From: Bidens hawaiensis
Lineage: Eukaryota > Streptophyta > Magnoliopsida > Asterales > Asteraceae
Direction of reading: 5' to 3'
DNA length: 64,000 nucleotides
Assembly (NCBI GenBank): GCA_021521415.1
Contig: JAIQDT010014666.1
Span: 96,845-160,844, forward strand
Shown: piece by piece, positions 21,649 through 31,961 of the stretch
Layout: each line of letters opens with the position of its first letter
Numbering within the stretch: position 1 is the stretch's first letter
Made by a program: the position numbers and the translations under genes
The notes under the pieces: generated by a model
What the model was told of the DNA's origin: nothing
Seen by the model: only the letters and a program-made list of their open reading frames with translations
Database searches by the model: none

Positions 21649-23607
21649 TGATGTGCGAAACGGTCTATTAAAACCTAACCTAACTTAGACACTCTAGTTT
21701 TAAATTTATAAATCTAGACTCTCCTAATGCTAGACCACTAGACAGGCAAGTGTACCCATTGACTGTCGTAAAGCCTAATGAAGTCCGGATATCGAACCCA
21801 AAGGACGCTAGCGACACCTAAACTAGACTCTGACTAATAACTTAAATAAATTGATTTTTATTGATTTTTGTATTTTTTATTATTAAATATTAAATAATAT
21901 AAAATAAATAATAGTTACTCTAAAACTGACACGGAAAAATATAACTAGAACTCAAATAGGGGAAACAACTACCTAGGTAAGGAATTCTACTAGTAAACTC
22001 GTAAACTTTCGGAATTGGATTTATGATCGGTACCGTATTCTAAAAATATGAAATTTAAGGAATAACTATAGTAAGCTAGATCTCCTCCCGGTCTCACCAA
22101 CAATACCTAAAAACCTTAAATATCATGTAAGCTCAACGGTTTAATGGTTCGGATCTTCTCCCGGTCTCACCTTACCTAACTATGCTAAGGAACCCAAAGA
22201 TTAAATCACCTCCCGGTCTCTTTAATCACAAAACACCCTAAGGCGTTAAGAGGTATTCTTATTAAATTCTGTTATAATTCGGATCTGTAAGAATCTAAAG
22301 GAATCTAGGGTAACTCACTCCCGTGCAATCACTACCAAAACCGGCAAAAGACCAAAACAGGCGACACTTAATTACCTCCCGGTATCTCAAGTGACAGAAT
22401 ATAAGGTATCTCTAAATTCTCAATTACCGCTCCTGTGGAATACGTTAACAATAAACCATAAACTAGTTACAAACAAACAGTAAGCAACCTAATATGCATC
22501 CATACATGAAAGACGTTCACAAAGACGCACATGGAACAATAAATTGATTATAAATTAATACCAAATACGCATATGCATCACAACCAAATAAAATAAAAAC
22601 TTTACCAAAACATGAACCAATCAGTAAATAATCCAAGACTGAAAATAAAACGAATCTAAAAAGTATTCATCCAAACCCAGGCAGTATAAAAGTTTAGCCA
22701 ATCATAATAATATTCGACGAAACAAAGATATAACAAATAATACAATTCATCGAATAATATAATAAATAAGACCTGCTAGCTTGCTTCTTCAATTCTTGTC
22801 TAGCTCCCAAACACAATCACCCCAAGCAGGGGTGCCCCCTCTGACTTTCGTCTGCCAAAACCCCCCTCTATTCGCCGTCCACAATCTGTCGTCCACTTAA
22901 TAATGAATAATCGTTTTTGTTCCTTTCCTGCCTTCTTTTTATATTCGTTTGGAGGGTTCTAAGTTAACAGAACCGAATCCCTCTCATTGCAGCCCTATTG
23001 TGTCATAATTGGCCCAAAAGATCTAGCCCAATGAAAACCCTTAATTCGTTTATTTACTTTAAAGCCCAAGATTTACTATGATGCATATGCTCTCTGGCTC
23101 CAATCAGTGCTCCATAATCAATGTCTCCATTTGTTCTTTTAGCTGCCACCATATAAATTGATTTAGTCTTCACAAAATCATGTGACTCCAATTTAATTTA
23201 ATATTATTATAATATTTTCTTTCTTGCATTTTTCATAAACGTAGGTTTACATAATATTATTATTATTATTAATTATTATTATTTCACGTGAGCACTACAA
23301 CTTGTGTTGAATTTCTTTTTTTTTTCAAATAAAACTAATATAATAATATTATATAATTACACATGACTTGAGATTTAGGCAATTGTGTAGGCATGCTTTA
23401 AATAAACAATCGACAAGTATAAAAACATGTATGAAGCTTCATTTGTATAGTAAAAAGAAAATGTTGCAATTTAGTTCATTATTTCTTAAAATCTTAAAGG
23501 TCATATATGAATCAACTAAGAATAGTATTCGATAAAAATCTGGCTCAAAAGTATTTAAAAATGTAGGAAATATTTATATAATAATATGTATATTTTAGAA
23601 CACATCA
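21649..23607 (-). repeat. LTR of the pol-less gypsy-like element
   Basis: 1959 bp with perfect 7-base inverted ends: TGATGTG at 21649 and CACATCA ending at 23607. The left end is beside the primer site and the right end is exactly where the host LTR resumes. A minus-strand TATA-like AATATAAAAAG lies near 22930. The phrase CTCCCGGT recurs four times (22080-22385). An (ATT)n patch lies at 23260-23285. Confidence 0.75.
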
Positions 23608-25354
23608 AAATACATCAGAGTTTATGGGTTAATTTTAGCTGAAGACTTTTAGGTTGAATATATTAATTTACATTGAAAATTTACTTGGGAATTAAATACC
23701 CAAGTATTCGTTTACAAAATATATGTTTCATATTACAAGGATTTAGTTTATAAAAAACGAGTCATCTTGTAACGCACTTCTATCATCATTAAGACTCTGA
23801 TCCTTGTTGTTGCTATCCATGCTTAATTACCTGCAATGGGTTGAAAAATACGTCAGCTATGTGCTGGTGAACACGTATGACTCTATAAATCTTTTGAATA
23901 ACAGTTATAATACAAATATAGTTTTCTATACACTCAGCAAAAAGTATTTTATTCTTGGGATTTGTACCACTACCTATACACACAAAAGTGTTCCCCGAGC
24001 TACGTAGCCCTTAATGGAGAACTAGTTATGATTGTTAGCCCGCGGCCACGTAGCATTTGACTGTTTAGGCTGAACAGTTATGTACGGATCCAGACATATG
24101 TGTAATCGGTCTGAGTTGCTTTTATTTTCAACTTTGTATTATAACGTTTTAGAGATCACGTAATCTCATGTAAACGTTGACTGACTCGTTAAGACAAACA
24201 CCCGTTCATCTTATTAAGTATAAATATGTTTTGACAGTTTGTAAAGGTTAACGTATTCACCTGTATCGTCGGTGTGTGTTTGAAACCTTCTTGAATGTAA
24301 ATGTGAATGATATTTAACCTATACATAAATAGGTTCGTATAAATACTGGATTGTGTTTCTTGATTAAGCTATTACCTTCAGCTTAACCTTGAAATTGTAT
24401 ACTTTGATTGTGAATGAAAACACTTGATTTTTATGTGACATTTGATATAGCATGCTTTGGCTTAATAGGTTATAACACGTTGGCGAGTTTCTCCAAGTAA
24501 GTAAACGTATCCCTCGGTTGATTGGGATTTGTACGAATTACTTTTTCTTAGGCAAGAAACTTATTAATAGTAATATCCCCCTTACGGTTTACTACATGCC
24601 CGTCAAAATATATCTTTTGTTAACATTACTTTGCTATGAAGTAACGTTTATGAAAACTCGTTTATGAATGGTTATAGAATGTTTATATAATTCTTTCAAG
24701 GTTAAAGGCCATAGCCTTGATTGATGTCTAAGCTATAATTCAAATAACTTAAACATAACTCCTACCTTAATATGGATACTTGGAATGATAATACTAAGAA
24801 AACTTGACGGTAGGATCTTGATCAACTTGCTTATATGATTGCTACGAATTTAGAGAAAATGGCACGTCGGTTTGACACGGCAATTGGGCACGCCTTTCTA
24901 TGCTATGTGTGTGTAAATGGAGGTGAATTTGGGATGAGAATGGGTTATGCCCGTCACCCCCTTTTATAGGCAATTTCTGTACCCCGTCGCGATACGCGAT
25001 GGGCTTTTCCATACCCGTCGCGTATCGCGGCACCGTGCTTTTACGCCGCCTTGTCCTGAGGTGACACGTGGCCTGCCCAATTTGCCATGTGTTGACACGT
25101 GGTTGGACACGTGTCCGATTACTTAGCCTAGTCATTGCGCTACGCGATGGTCTATAGGTTTGAGCCATCGCGTATCGCTACGCCGCCCAAAACTGGGATT
25201 GTGTGCAAGTCCATCGCTATACGCGATGGGTGAAATCACTTCCCCGTCGCGTATCGCGATAGCCAATATTTTCAGAATTTTCATTTTAGTCCCTAGATTT
25301 TTGAAGTTAGTATATTTGACTAAATTCTTAAAGGGTTATTTACGTGGTGTTACA
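23608..25354 (-). repeat. Reverse Tekay-family LTR, main part
   Basis: This 1.75-kb stretch is the inverse of the Tekay LTR from CATCAGAGTTTATGG to its start (GTGTTACA, 25347-25354). It includes the CG palindromes (24975-25265) and a minus-strand TATA (CCTATAAAAGG, about 24960). Bases 25355-25395 still match the end of the Tekay internal region (GAGGACGAGATT on the minus strand), so this is a 3' LTR whose internal part has been lost. The bases outside the two LTR ends (ATAAAA and GTCTT) do not match, so it is not a clean solo LTR. Confidence 0.85.
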
Positions 25355-25698
25355 GTCTTTCTCTTCTTCCCAATCTCGTCCTGCCTCGGGGATGTTTATA
25401 CACACAACATATAGTTGACTACGGCCTACGTGCCACCGCTTCCTCAAGCACCGCCAACTACCCAATTCTGTTTTTGGGTTCCGGCGTAATACATAATCAC
25501 TTTTTAAACGTGGAGAATCACTTTTGATTTTGAATTATTTGATCTTTATTATCTTATTTTCCTTTTGATATATTTGTTTTCACCTTCTCGACTGTTCTTT
25601 ACTTCTTATCTTTTCTTTTCTTTTTATTTAGTTTTAGTTTTTGCTTTTTTCTTATAATTTTTTTCTCGTTAAACATAAAAAAATAAGTGTTTATTATT
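25355..25698. other. Stub of retroelement interior, then unassigned DNA
   Basis: The first 40 bases are the remnant described with the reverse LTR. The rest is T-rich with no gene or element end that I can see. Confidence 0.5.
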
Positions 25699-26229
25699 AG
25701 GCGAATTATATTTTAATAATCCCAACTTAATGCAGTTGTCCGATAATAATTCCACTTAAATAATAGCTATCACCGGTCCCAACTTTCACACAATTTGTTT
25801 TCATTAGACCTCTGTTAAAAAAAACTTAACGACGTCAAGTTTTTTCCAAATTATAAATTGATGTTTTAGGACTTTCGATCGGAATGAGGATACGAATCGA
25901 TTGATGTAAAACTTACCTCGAAACGGTCTCTAAATAACTTGATTTTTGTTAATTAAAAGTTTACACACTGGAATTGAAGCATCCTTTTGTCGTTTGGACC
26001 AACCGTTTTGAGGTAAGTTTTACATGAATCGACTCGTATCCTCATTCCGAAAGAAAACCCTAAAAAACCAAATTAAAATTTGGAAAAAAACTTAACGCGT
26101 TAAGTTTATTTAACGGGGGTCCAATGAAAAGAAACAATGTGAAAGTTGGGATCGGTGACAACTATTTTCTAAGTTGGGATTACTATTGGCCAACTACATT
26201 AAGTTGAGATTATTAAAACCCAATTTGAC

Positions 26230-26230
<1 letters not shown>
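25699..26230. mobile_element. Foldback element with about 235-bp inverted arms
   Basis: The two arms are long and clearly complementary. The left has TTTTAATAATCCCAACTTAATG and the right its near-inverse. Further in, GGAATGAGGATACGA pairs with TCGTATCCTCATTCC and TAAAACTTACCTC with GAGGTAAGTTTTA. The spacer is about 70 bases. The left flank TTATTATT and the right (TTA)n tract could hide an 8-9 bp target duplication, as MULE or hAT elements make. It has no coding capacity. Confidence 0.85.

Positions 26231-26275
<45 letters not shown>
26231..26275. repeat. (ATT)n microsatellite
   Basis: About 15 ATT units directly against the right arm of the foldback element. Confidence 0.95.
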
Positions 26276-26284
26276 GCCACCAAG

Positions 26285-26503
26285 CGGTTGCTTCGGCTGA
26301 CTCAGTTTTAACTCATGCCGTTGCAGTCGAAGCTCATATCATCATGCTTAGCCATCGTCAGGCCACGATCAAGACGCCGCTGATCTTATCACGTCCTACA
26401 ACCGATCTAGTTACTGCTCTACGTGAAAACCGATCGTGTATCATCACAAGTTTTGTGCTCCAGTCTGAGCGTCCGATTTTCTACCACTCTGACTGCGGAG
26501 GAA
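26285..26503 (+). pseudogene. Possible Ty1/copia pol 3' end remnant
   Basis: One frame ends SLSVRFSTTLTAEEC with the stop TAG inside the next TGTTAG. Copia polyproteins often end this way, with the stop falling in the first bases of the 3' LTR. Upstream codons are broken by stops. The match is short, so this is tentative. Confidence 0.35.
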
Positions 26504-26638
26504 TGTTAGATAATATTATAGAATATATTATTAGAGTTTTAGTATTATAATGTAGTGTTACCATAATTAAAAGATTGTAATTGATTATGTTTCGTTGTAT
26601 TTACCTTCTTGTACCCCTATATGATTAATAATACATCA
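26504..26638 (+). repeat. Possible short copia-type LTR
   Basis: Begins TGTTAGATAATATTATAG after a purine-rich CGGAGGAA and ends near TAATACATCA. Size and composition suit a small copia LTR. No second copy or target duplication was found in the window. Confidence 0.4.
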
Positions 26639-26639
26639 C

Positions 26640-26876
26640 AGTTCACATCTAATTATAGACTGGTTCACATCCTTATCTGATATCCAATAAAATGAAGAAA
26701 AATTGAAAGAAATAGAAAAGGCAAGTAGCCCATGAAAAGAGTTCAAAGGATGAGGCCTTGAATGCTCACCATTCATCTAAAGATAACAAAAACCTTCTAA
26801 AAACACTACCACTCTCTCTCTATCATATGTGCTTCATTTCCATCTTAACACACACACAAACACACTTGCAGACTAA
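26640..26876 (+). promoter_or_regulatory. Upstream region of the H-protein gene
   Basis: The 240 bases before the ATG end in a pyrimidine-rich leader (CACTCTCTCTCTATC, 26811) and a CA-rich stretch. I see no clear TATA box at a usual distance. The 5' UTR start cannot be fixed from sequence alone. Confidence 0.35.
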
Positions 26877-28944
26877 ATGTCTCTTAGAATGTGGGCTTCT
26901 TCCACAGCCAATGCTCTAAGTCTATCATCTGCTGCCGGACCTCATTTCTCACCTCTTTCCAGATGCTTCTCTTCAGGTAAATTTACACTTCTTGTTCTTG
27001 ATATTGGGTAAAAATATTTAGAGGACAAAATATAAAGTTGATATATGCATGCATTAATGTAGTTTTGGATGGGTTGAAATATGCAAATTCACATGAATGG
27101 GTGAAGCATGAAGGTCCTGTTGTTACTATTGGTATTACTCACCATGCTCAGGTTCTTTCTCTTTCCTATTCTATATTGTCTTTATTATTGTTGTTATTCG
27201 TCTTTTAAAGGGTATTTTGGTCAATTAATAAAAAACTAACACGAAAAATGAATGGGACTAGTGAATTGTACTGAAATAACAAGAAAAATGATACCGGTTT
27301 GTGTTATAGCAAATATAAAAAAATGAACTAAAACCTAGAATTTAACCAAATCTAGCTGTAATTTACTTATTTTCATTATTTCTTATAATGAAATTTATAA
27401 TTATATTGTTCGTGAGGTTTATTAGAGGCTCAGAATCAAGCCCAGGTCTACCTAGGTAAACTCACAATTTTTTTTAGTTGTGTTATTTATACACCTTCTG
27501 ATTTTTAGAGAGAGTGTACATAATAGATAAAGTATGTGTTAAAGGGTGTATGAATATCAGAAAAAGGTGTATGAATAACTATTGCCTTTTTTTTGGGCTT
27601 ATGACAAATTTAGAATTTAGAAGAGTTAGTTGTATAGGGTTCGCAATGTGGCGGTATCAATGTGTTTGAAAAGGTTTATTCATAAGTGGTTGAGGGTTTT
27701 AGTTCTATGATGTTCAAAATGTCGATATAGCAGTAGGTTTTAGAGGGTGTGTTAGTTAGGGGTGTTGATCGGGTTTACTATTCAGGTTTTTTTTTTTTTT
27801 TTTTTGGTTATATCCGATAATTTATCCGTATCAAAATCGGGTTCATCGGGTAGAATTAATCGGCTATGGGTAAGATCGACGATCCCGGTGTGAGTTAGCC
27901 GTTCTAATAGAGATGAGTTAGTATAAATTTGTATATATATACACTTAACAACCTTTCTAATAAGATTACAAAGTAATTGACTTTTTTCAAGCTATACAAA
28001 TTAATCAAGTAGCTCATATGTGTTCTTATAAATTGTAGGGTTAAACATATTACTAGATGATTGTATGATTTTATTGCCAAGTTATCATCACTACTAAAAA
28101 AGGTATAAGCATCCAAATTTTGAGACCAACGAAAGATGATCACAAAAGTAGTGACCGGAAGTCTGGATAATATACGTTCACACATGCTACCTAGTGGTAG
28201 AGTGTTTGCCCTCCGAAAAGGATGTGGTGGGTACAAATTATCCTTGCAAATATGATTCAGTTGTAACATTTGCTAAAAAGTTGAAAATAAACTGTTATGC
28301 ATGATTATGTACTTGTAATGTATAGCCTAAATGTTTTGCTCAAATTAAAAAATATGCAGGACCATCTTGGAGAGGTGGTGTTTGTGGAATTACCAGAAGC
28401 TGGTGGCTCGGTGACCAAAGCCACAGGATTCGGAGCAGTAGAAAGTGTCAAAGCCACCAGTGACATTAACTCCCCGATCTCTGGAGAGATCGTTGAGGTG
28501 AACTCGAAGCTGTCCAAGACTCCTGGTTTGGTAACTCCTCACTCTTCTTGTTTCTCTTTGTTCATATATATGTTGTTTTGACCTTTTGAAGTCAAATGAC
28601 TTGTTATTCTACCTCAAATCCATACAAATTTTGTTAATGTGTGGATAAAAGTACCTTAATCAACACTTAATCTTTATAACAAAATGTTGAGGCTTAAAGA
28701 CTTTGATTTTTATATAAAGATGATCATGAATTATGAAAAACAACTTGTTTGACTTTGAGTCTTTGACATCAATTATGTATAATTTATGACTAACAAGTAC
28801 ATTTCATGAATGTTAAAGATTAACTCAAGCCCGTATGAACATGGATGGATGATTAAGGTGAAGCCGCACGACCCTTCTGAGCTGGAATTTTTAATGGGCC
28901 CAAAAGAGTACACAAAGTTCTGTGAAGAAGAAAATGCTCACTAA
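26877..28944 (+). CDS. GDCH: Glycine cleavage system H protein, mitochondrial
   Basis: Four exons with GT-AG introns: 26877-26976, 27063-27151, 28360-28530 and 28819-28944, giving 161 residues (plant precursors are about 165). H protein carries the lipoyl arm that moves the aminomethyl group of glycine between the P, T and L proteins of the mitochondrial glycine decarboxylase complex, needed for photorespiration and one-carbon supply. Exon 1 encodes a Ser/Arg/Ala-rich presequence ([18 protein letters not shown], ending near RCFSS). The mature part begins VLDGLKYA and keeps [20 protein letters not shown] and the lipoylation site ESVKATSD, whose Lys is modified. The C-terminus [10 protein letters not shown]...[10 protein letters not shown] is typical. 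ITHHAQ replaces the usual ITDHAQ. Intron 2 is 1.2 kb and holds a tRNA-like insertion. No stop or frameshift, so probably functional. An AATAAA lies at 29029. Confidence 0.96.
28185..28255 (+). repeat. tRNA-like (SINE head) sequence in GDCH intron 2
   Basis: CTAGTGGTAGAGTG resembles a polymerase III A box, and GGTGGGTACAAATT about 35 bases later a B box, with tRNA-like spacing. The sequence is too diverged to be a tRNA gene. A SINE remnant is the likely reading. Confidence 0.4.
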
Positions 28945-29283
28945 ACTTGAACTTGAACATACATGACGTCTTATGAATTTTTTTCGTTTCTTCCTCAACT
29001 TCGACTAACTGAAATCTCGTTCGTTTAAAATAAATCATATTATTCGAAGGTTTGATCCGTTTATCTGTGATTCATGTACAAGTTTTTGTTTTTCTATTTT
29101 AAGAAATAATTTTAAAAATTATATATCAAGACAAGAATGGTGATCAAATATCCTAAAGAAGAAAAACACCAGTTTTTATATAATCTTTGATATTTATATG
29201 ATGAATAACTGTATACATATATGATCAAGGAACAATATTAGGGTATTAACACTCTCGTGTTCAAATGGTAACAATATTAAACC
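28945..29283. other. 3' flank of the H-protein gene
   Basis: 3' UTR and downstream DNA with AATAAA at 29029-29034. No other feature. Confidence 0.5.
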
Positions 29284-29544
29284 TCACCAATCACCATAGC
29301 CGTTGCAGCAGTCGATGGATGGGACATAATAAGCAATAGACATTAGTTTGGATCGTAAGTCTTCGATGTCCGCCTCAACTTTAGAATCAGCAAACATGAC
29401 TACAACGTTGTTGTTTTCATGGTTCAAAACATGATCATGTTCTGGCACACATGAACACCTCTCAGGCACGCGATAAGAGATGGCGATGAGTGATTCGGTC
29501 ACATTCTCTAGGGAAACATCCTCAAACCCTTGTCTCCAATCCAT
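29284..29544 (-). CDS. Unrecognised 86-codon ORF with internal repeat
   Basis: A small open frame, ATG at 29544, on the strand opposite GDCH and about 340 bases from its end. Two halves resemble each other: VTESLIAISYRVPERCSC and LRSKLMSIAYYVPSIDCC. This suggests an ancient duplication of a helical unit ending in Tyr-x-Val-Pro and Cys pairs. There is no signal peptide or known motif that I recognise. Further upstream on the same strand (29775-29850) a G/C-rich coding-like stretch ends in a GTACGT donor-like site, so this could be the last exon of a longer gene, but I cannot connect the two with confidence. No function is proposed. Confidence 0.4.
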   Translation of the reverse strand: MDWRQGFEDVSLENVTESLIAISYRVPERCSCVPEHDHVLNHENNNVVVMFADSKVEADIEDLRSKLMSIAYYVPSIDCCNGYGDW

Positions 29545-30437
29545 ATAACGTATGTTTTTCCCTATTATTAAAAGATTTCATTTATAATAACATTTTAAAA
29601 CGGAGAACATATAACAAAAATATTATTGAAGATGAATATATATACAATCTATTCATATAAAAACATAAAGGAATGATAATGTGAATAATATAAGAATGAA
29701 ATAATCAAGATGCATGACATGCATGAGGAGATGAATAATAATTAATGATATATAATATATAAGAAGGTACGTACTGGTGATGATCGGTGAACCAACGGCG
29801 TCGATCTCGGCCTCCGTCGGTCCGACGTTGTTAGGGTGAAAACAAGGGCGAGGGAGAGTTTAGTTTAGGAATGAGAATTTTGGTCGGTACATAGGAGAGA
29901 ATCTGCTGTCTGAATCTTTTGTATCCGAACACCTTTTTTCCAACGTGTAACTTTGGATACCTCTGACTTACAAATTTGACTCTTTTATAATTAAATAATT
30001 AAAGAGAGACCTAAAAGTCAGTTAGTAATCAGTAATAGTAATCAACCCAATATTGGTTTGATTTTATATGGACGTACGTATAGAGTTTCGATTTATTGTT
30101 ATTTGTTATACGAGCATATAGGCCAACATGATGGTAATATATATACACGTGTTTAGGATATAGAATGAGATTTTATATGCACATAAAACAAGAGTTATTT
30201 GTTTTTGTCTAGATAAACAAATTATCGATGATGTGAAGGTAGCTTGAATTCGAAAGAACTCATCACGAGAGGGAGAGGTTATGTTGATATAGGGACTTTC
30301 ACGTTGCAACGTCAAGGTTATGTCGATGTAGAAGATATGTGAGCAGTCTCATAAATGATATATGAACCTTAGAGCCAACTTAAAGGGACGTCAAGAAGGT
30401 TGACGAATCCAGATTCATTCTCCTGATCAAGAGATCC
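29545..30437. other. Intergenic DNA, possible upstream exon of the 86-codon ORF
   Basis: Mostly AT-rich. The G/C-rich part at 29775-29850 stands out as possibly transcribed on the minus strand. No other supported feature. Confidence 0.4.
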
Positions 30438-30441
30438 ATAA

Positions 30442-30472
<31 letters not shown>

Positions 30473-30480
30473 CACACACA
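30438..30480. repeat. (TA)n(CA)n microsatellite
   Basis: Alternating TA followed by ACACACACA, ending where the dispersed repeat begins. Confidence 0.9.
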
Positions 30481-30967
30481 CTAGTTTTTATCTCATGTAT
30501 TACGGGGGTTGTTTTATATTATTTGTTTTTAATATTTATTTATCTTTTGAATTTTTATTTTTTTATTGTATGAGTTAATAATATACTTATGGTTTGATAA
30601 TAAATTGTTTCACAAAAAATGAGATGTTATAACTCAGTTTAAAAGCTATATGAGTTTGATGAGACCCAAGACGCGTTTATGTTTTTTACTATAAAATTAG
30701 TTTTTTAATTATAAATAGTATATATCTTTTTTTAAACAAATCAGATATTAAATTTTAATATATCCCTACTTTATATGATTTTTATATCAAATATTTGGTG
30801 AAATTAGTTTTTAATTTAATGTGATGTTTTAACCGGTTTAAGAAATATCTAGGTTTAATGAGACTCATACTCGTGAATTCGGGTCAGATGCATGAGAAAC
30901 CTACATTTAAAAATCAAGCAAATCTGGTGACTCCAAAAAAGGGGGATCGACCACATCGCGACACGTA
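30481..30967. repeat. Dispersed repeat, copy 2
   Basis: Same orientation and order as copy 1 at 5824-6403, but shorter because of internal deletions. It starts CTAGTTTTTATC and ends CCACATCGCGACACGTA. Confidence 0.85.
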
Positions 30968-31440
30968 AAATTGCCCGACTTCCTACATCAGTTTCCGTTG
31001 GAAATGCGTAGGAAATCATTGTTTCCCACACATTTCCAACAAAAACAGGTATGTGGGAAAAAGCCTTGTGGGAAATATTTTGTTACACATTTCCAACACA
31101 TTACCTACAAAAATATATCGTTGGAAGTTTCCAATGCATTTCTAACACAAATAATTAATAAGATTGTTTTCATCTTCTTACGCATTTCCAACCCATATTA
31201 ATATATTTTCTTACGCATTTCCTACGAAAGCAAATACTAATTTTTATTTTAATTCTTTTATATTCTTATTTTTCTCTTTTACTTTCTTATATTTTCTTAC
31301 ACAATTCTGACGCATCTAAATATATTTTGTTTTTATTTTTCTACACATTTCCAACACAAAGGTTTATCTTATTGTAATATATTTTATTTTATATTCATTC
31401 TCAACGCATCGATTTAATATTAGGTTTTTTTGTTTTATTT
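30968..31440. repeat. Array of short CACATTTCCAAC-type motifs
   Basis: About ten copies of a 10-12 base motif such as CACATTTCCAAC, CGCATTTCCAAC, CGCATTTCCTACG and GCATTTCTAACAC, mostly direct, with one facing copy at 31001 (GTTGGAAATGCG). Dense short repeats of this kind mark the subterminal regions of CACTA elements. The MITE at 38463 has related TTTCCAAC/TTTCCTAC motifs. Confidence 0.7.
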
Positions 31441-31625
31441 TATGCACATTTAAAAAAAAAATCTAAATCCAAAAGATAAATCATAAATACAATAACTTAA
31501 ATATAATTCGAAATGTGTTTACAAATCAACTATATATACAACTTAAATAAATAGTATCATAGTATAGCACTTATCTTAAGAAGGTCATACTAATTAGAAG
31601 GAGACTGAAACTTTCTAATAACTCT

Positions 31626-31961
31626 TCACAATTTTGCATCATTTATGATTTTCTTCATTTTCCATTTGTTTCGGTTGTTCAACTCTTCTCTTGCCTTTCG
31701 TTCCATTTCTAGTTGTTCTTCCATCTGTGCTTGAATTAATTGTGCAGTTGTACCTAAACATTTGATAAAATTTGTTAAATTAAGAATGTCGTTTTCTTCA
31801 ATGCAAGTCAAAGAGTCATATTGTTTAAGAAAACAGAGCCATGTCTGATATTGAGTTCCAATCAAAGTACCATAGTGCAGAACTGATGTTCTACCACCAA
31901 TTTCATTATGTGTGTAATGTGTTATCCTAGTTTGATTAATCTTATAGCATTTTCTTATCAT
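31626..31961 (-). CDS. Unrecognised 111-codon ORF beside the motif array
   Basis: An open frame on the minus strand with a central GGRTSVLHYGTLIG and a C-terminal charged helix (QAQMEEQLEMERKAREELNN) that would form a coiled coil. Its place next to a CACTA-like subterminal array, transcribed toward it, would suit the second (TNPA-like) gene of such an element. I recognise no domain, so this is a contextual guess. It has no obvious partner exon, although the sequence to 33500 could hold the rest of the element. Confidence 0.35.
   Translation of the reverse strand: MIRKCYKINQTRITHYTHNEIGGRTSVLHYGTLIGTQYQTWLCFLKQYDSLTCIEENDILNLTNFIKCLGTTAQLIQAQMEEQLEMERKAREELNNRNKWKMKKIINDAKL

Larger units (their letters stand above)
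19039..23607 (-). mobile_element. Gypsy-like element without pol, inside a reverse LTR
   Basis: 4569 bp separating two parts of a reverse Tekay LTR. Read on the minus strand from the right it has an LTR (21649-23607), a primer site, an acidic ORF (20504-21490), a phrase giving LPGRQPG near 20450, and TTAAGTGTGGGG near 20075, a phrase I associate with the 3' internal part of Athila/Tat elements. No protease, reverse transcriptase or integrase is visible. A second LTR is not found: the left edge (19039, TAAAAAACATATAGG) does not match the LTR. It is a truncated or non-autonomous (LARD-like) element; the lineage is uncertain. Confidence 0.6.

Noticed and set aside
26344..26550. 68-codon ORF before the H-protein gene as a host gene
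   Set aside because: It overlaps the probable copia pol end and LTR; another frame gives the better copia-like ending.
28185..28255. A tRNA gene
   Set aside because: A and B boxes are approximate and the stems do not form a full cloverleaf; better read as a SINE remnant.
27904..28269. 121-codon minus-strand ORF in GDCH intron 2
   Set aside because: Intronic, AT-rich, no domain; it overlaps a tRNA-like remnant.
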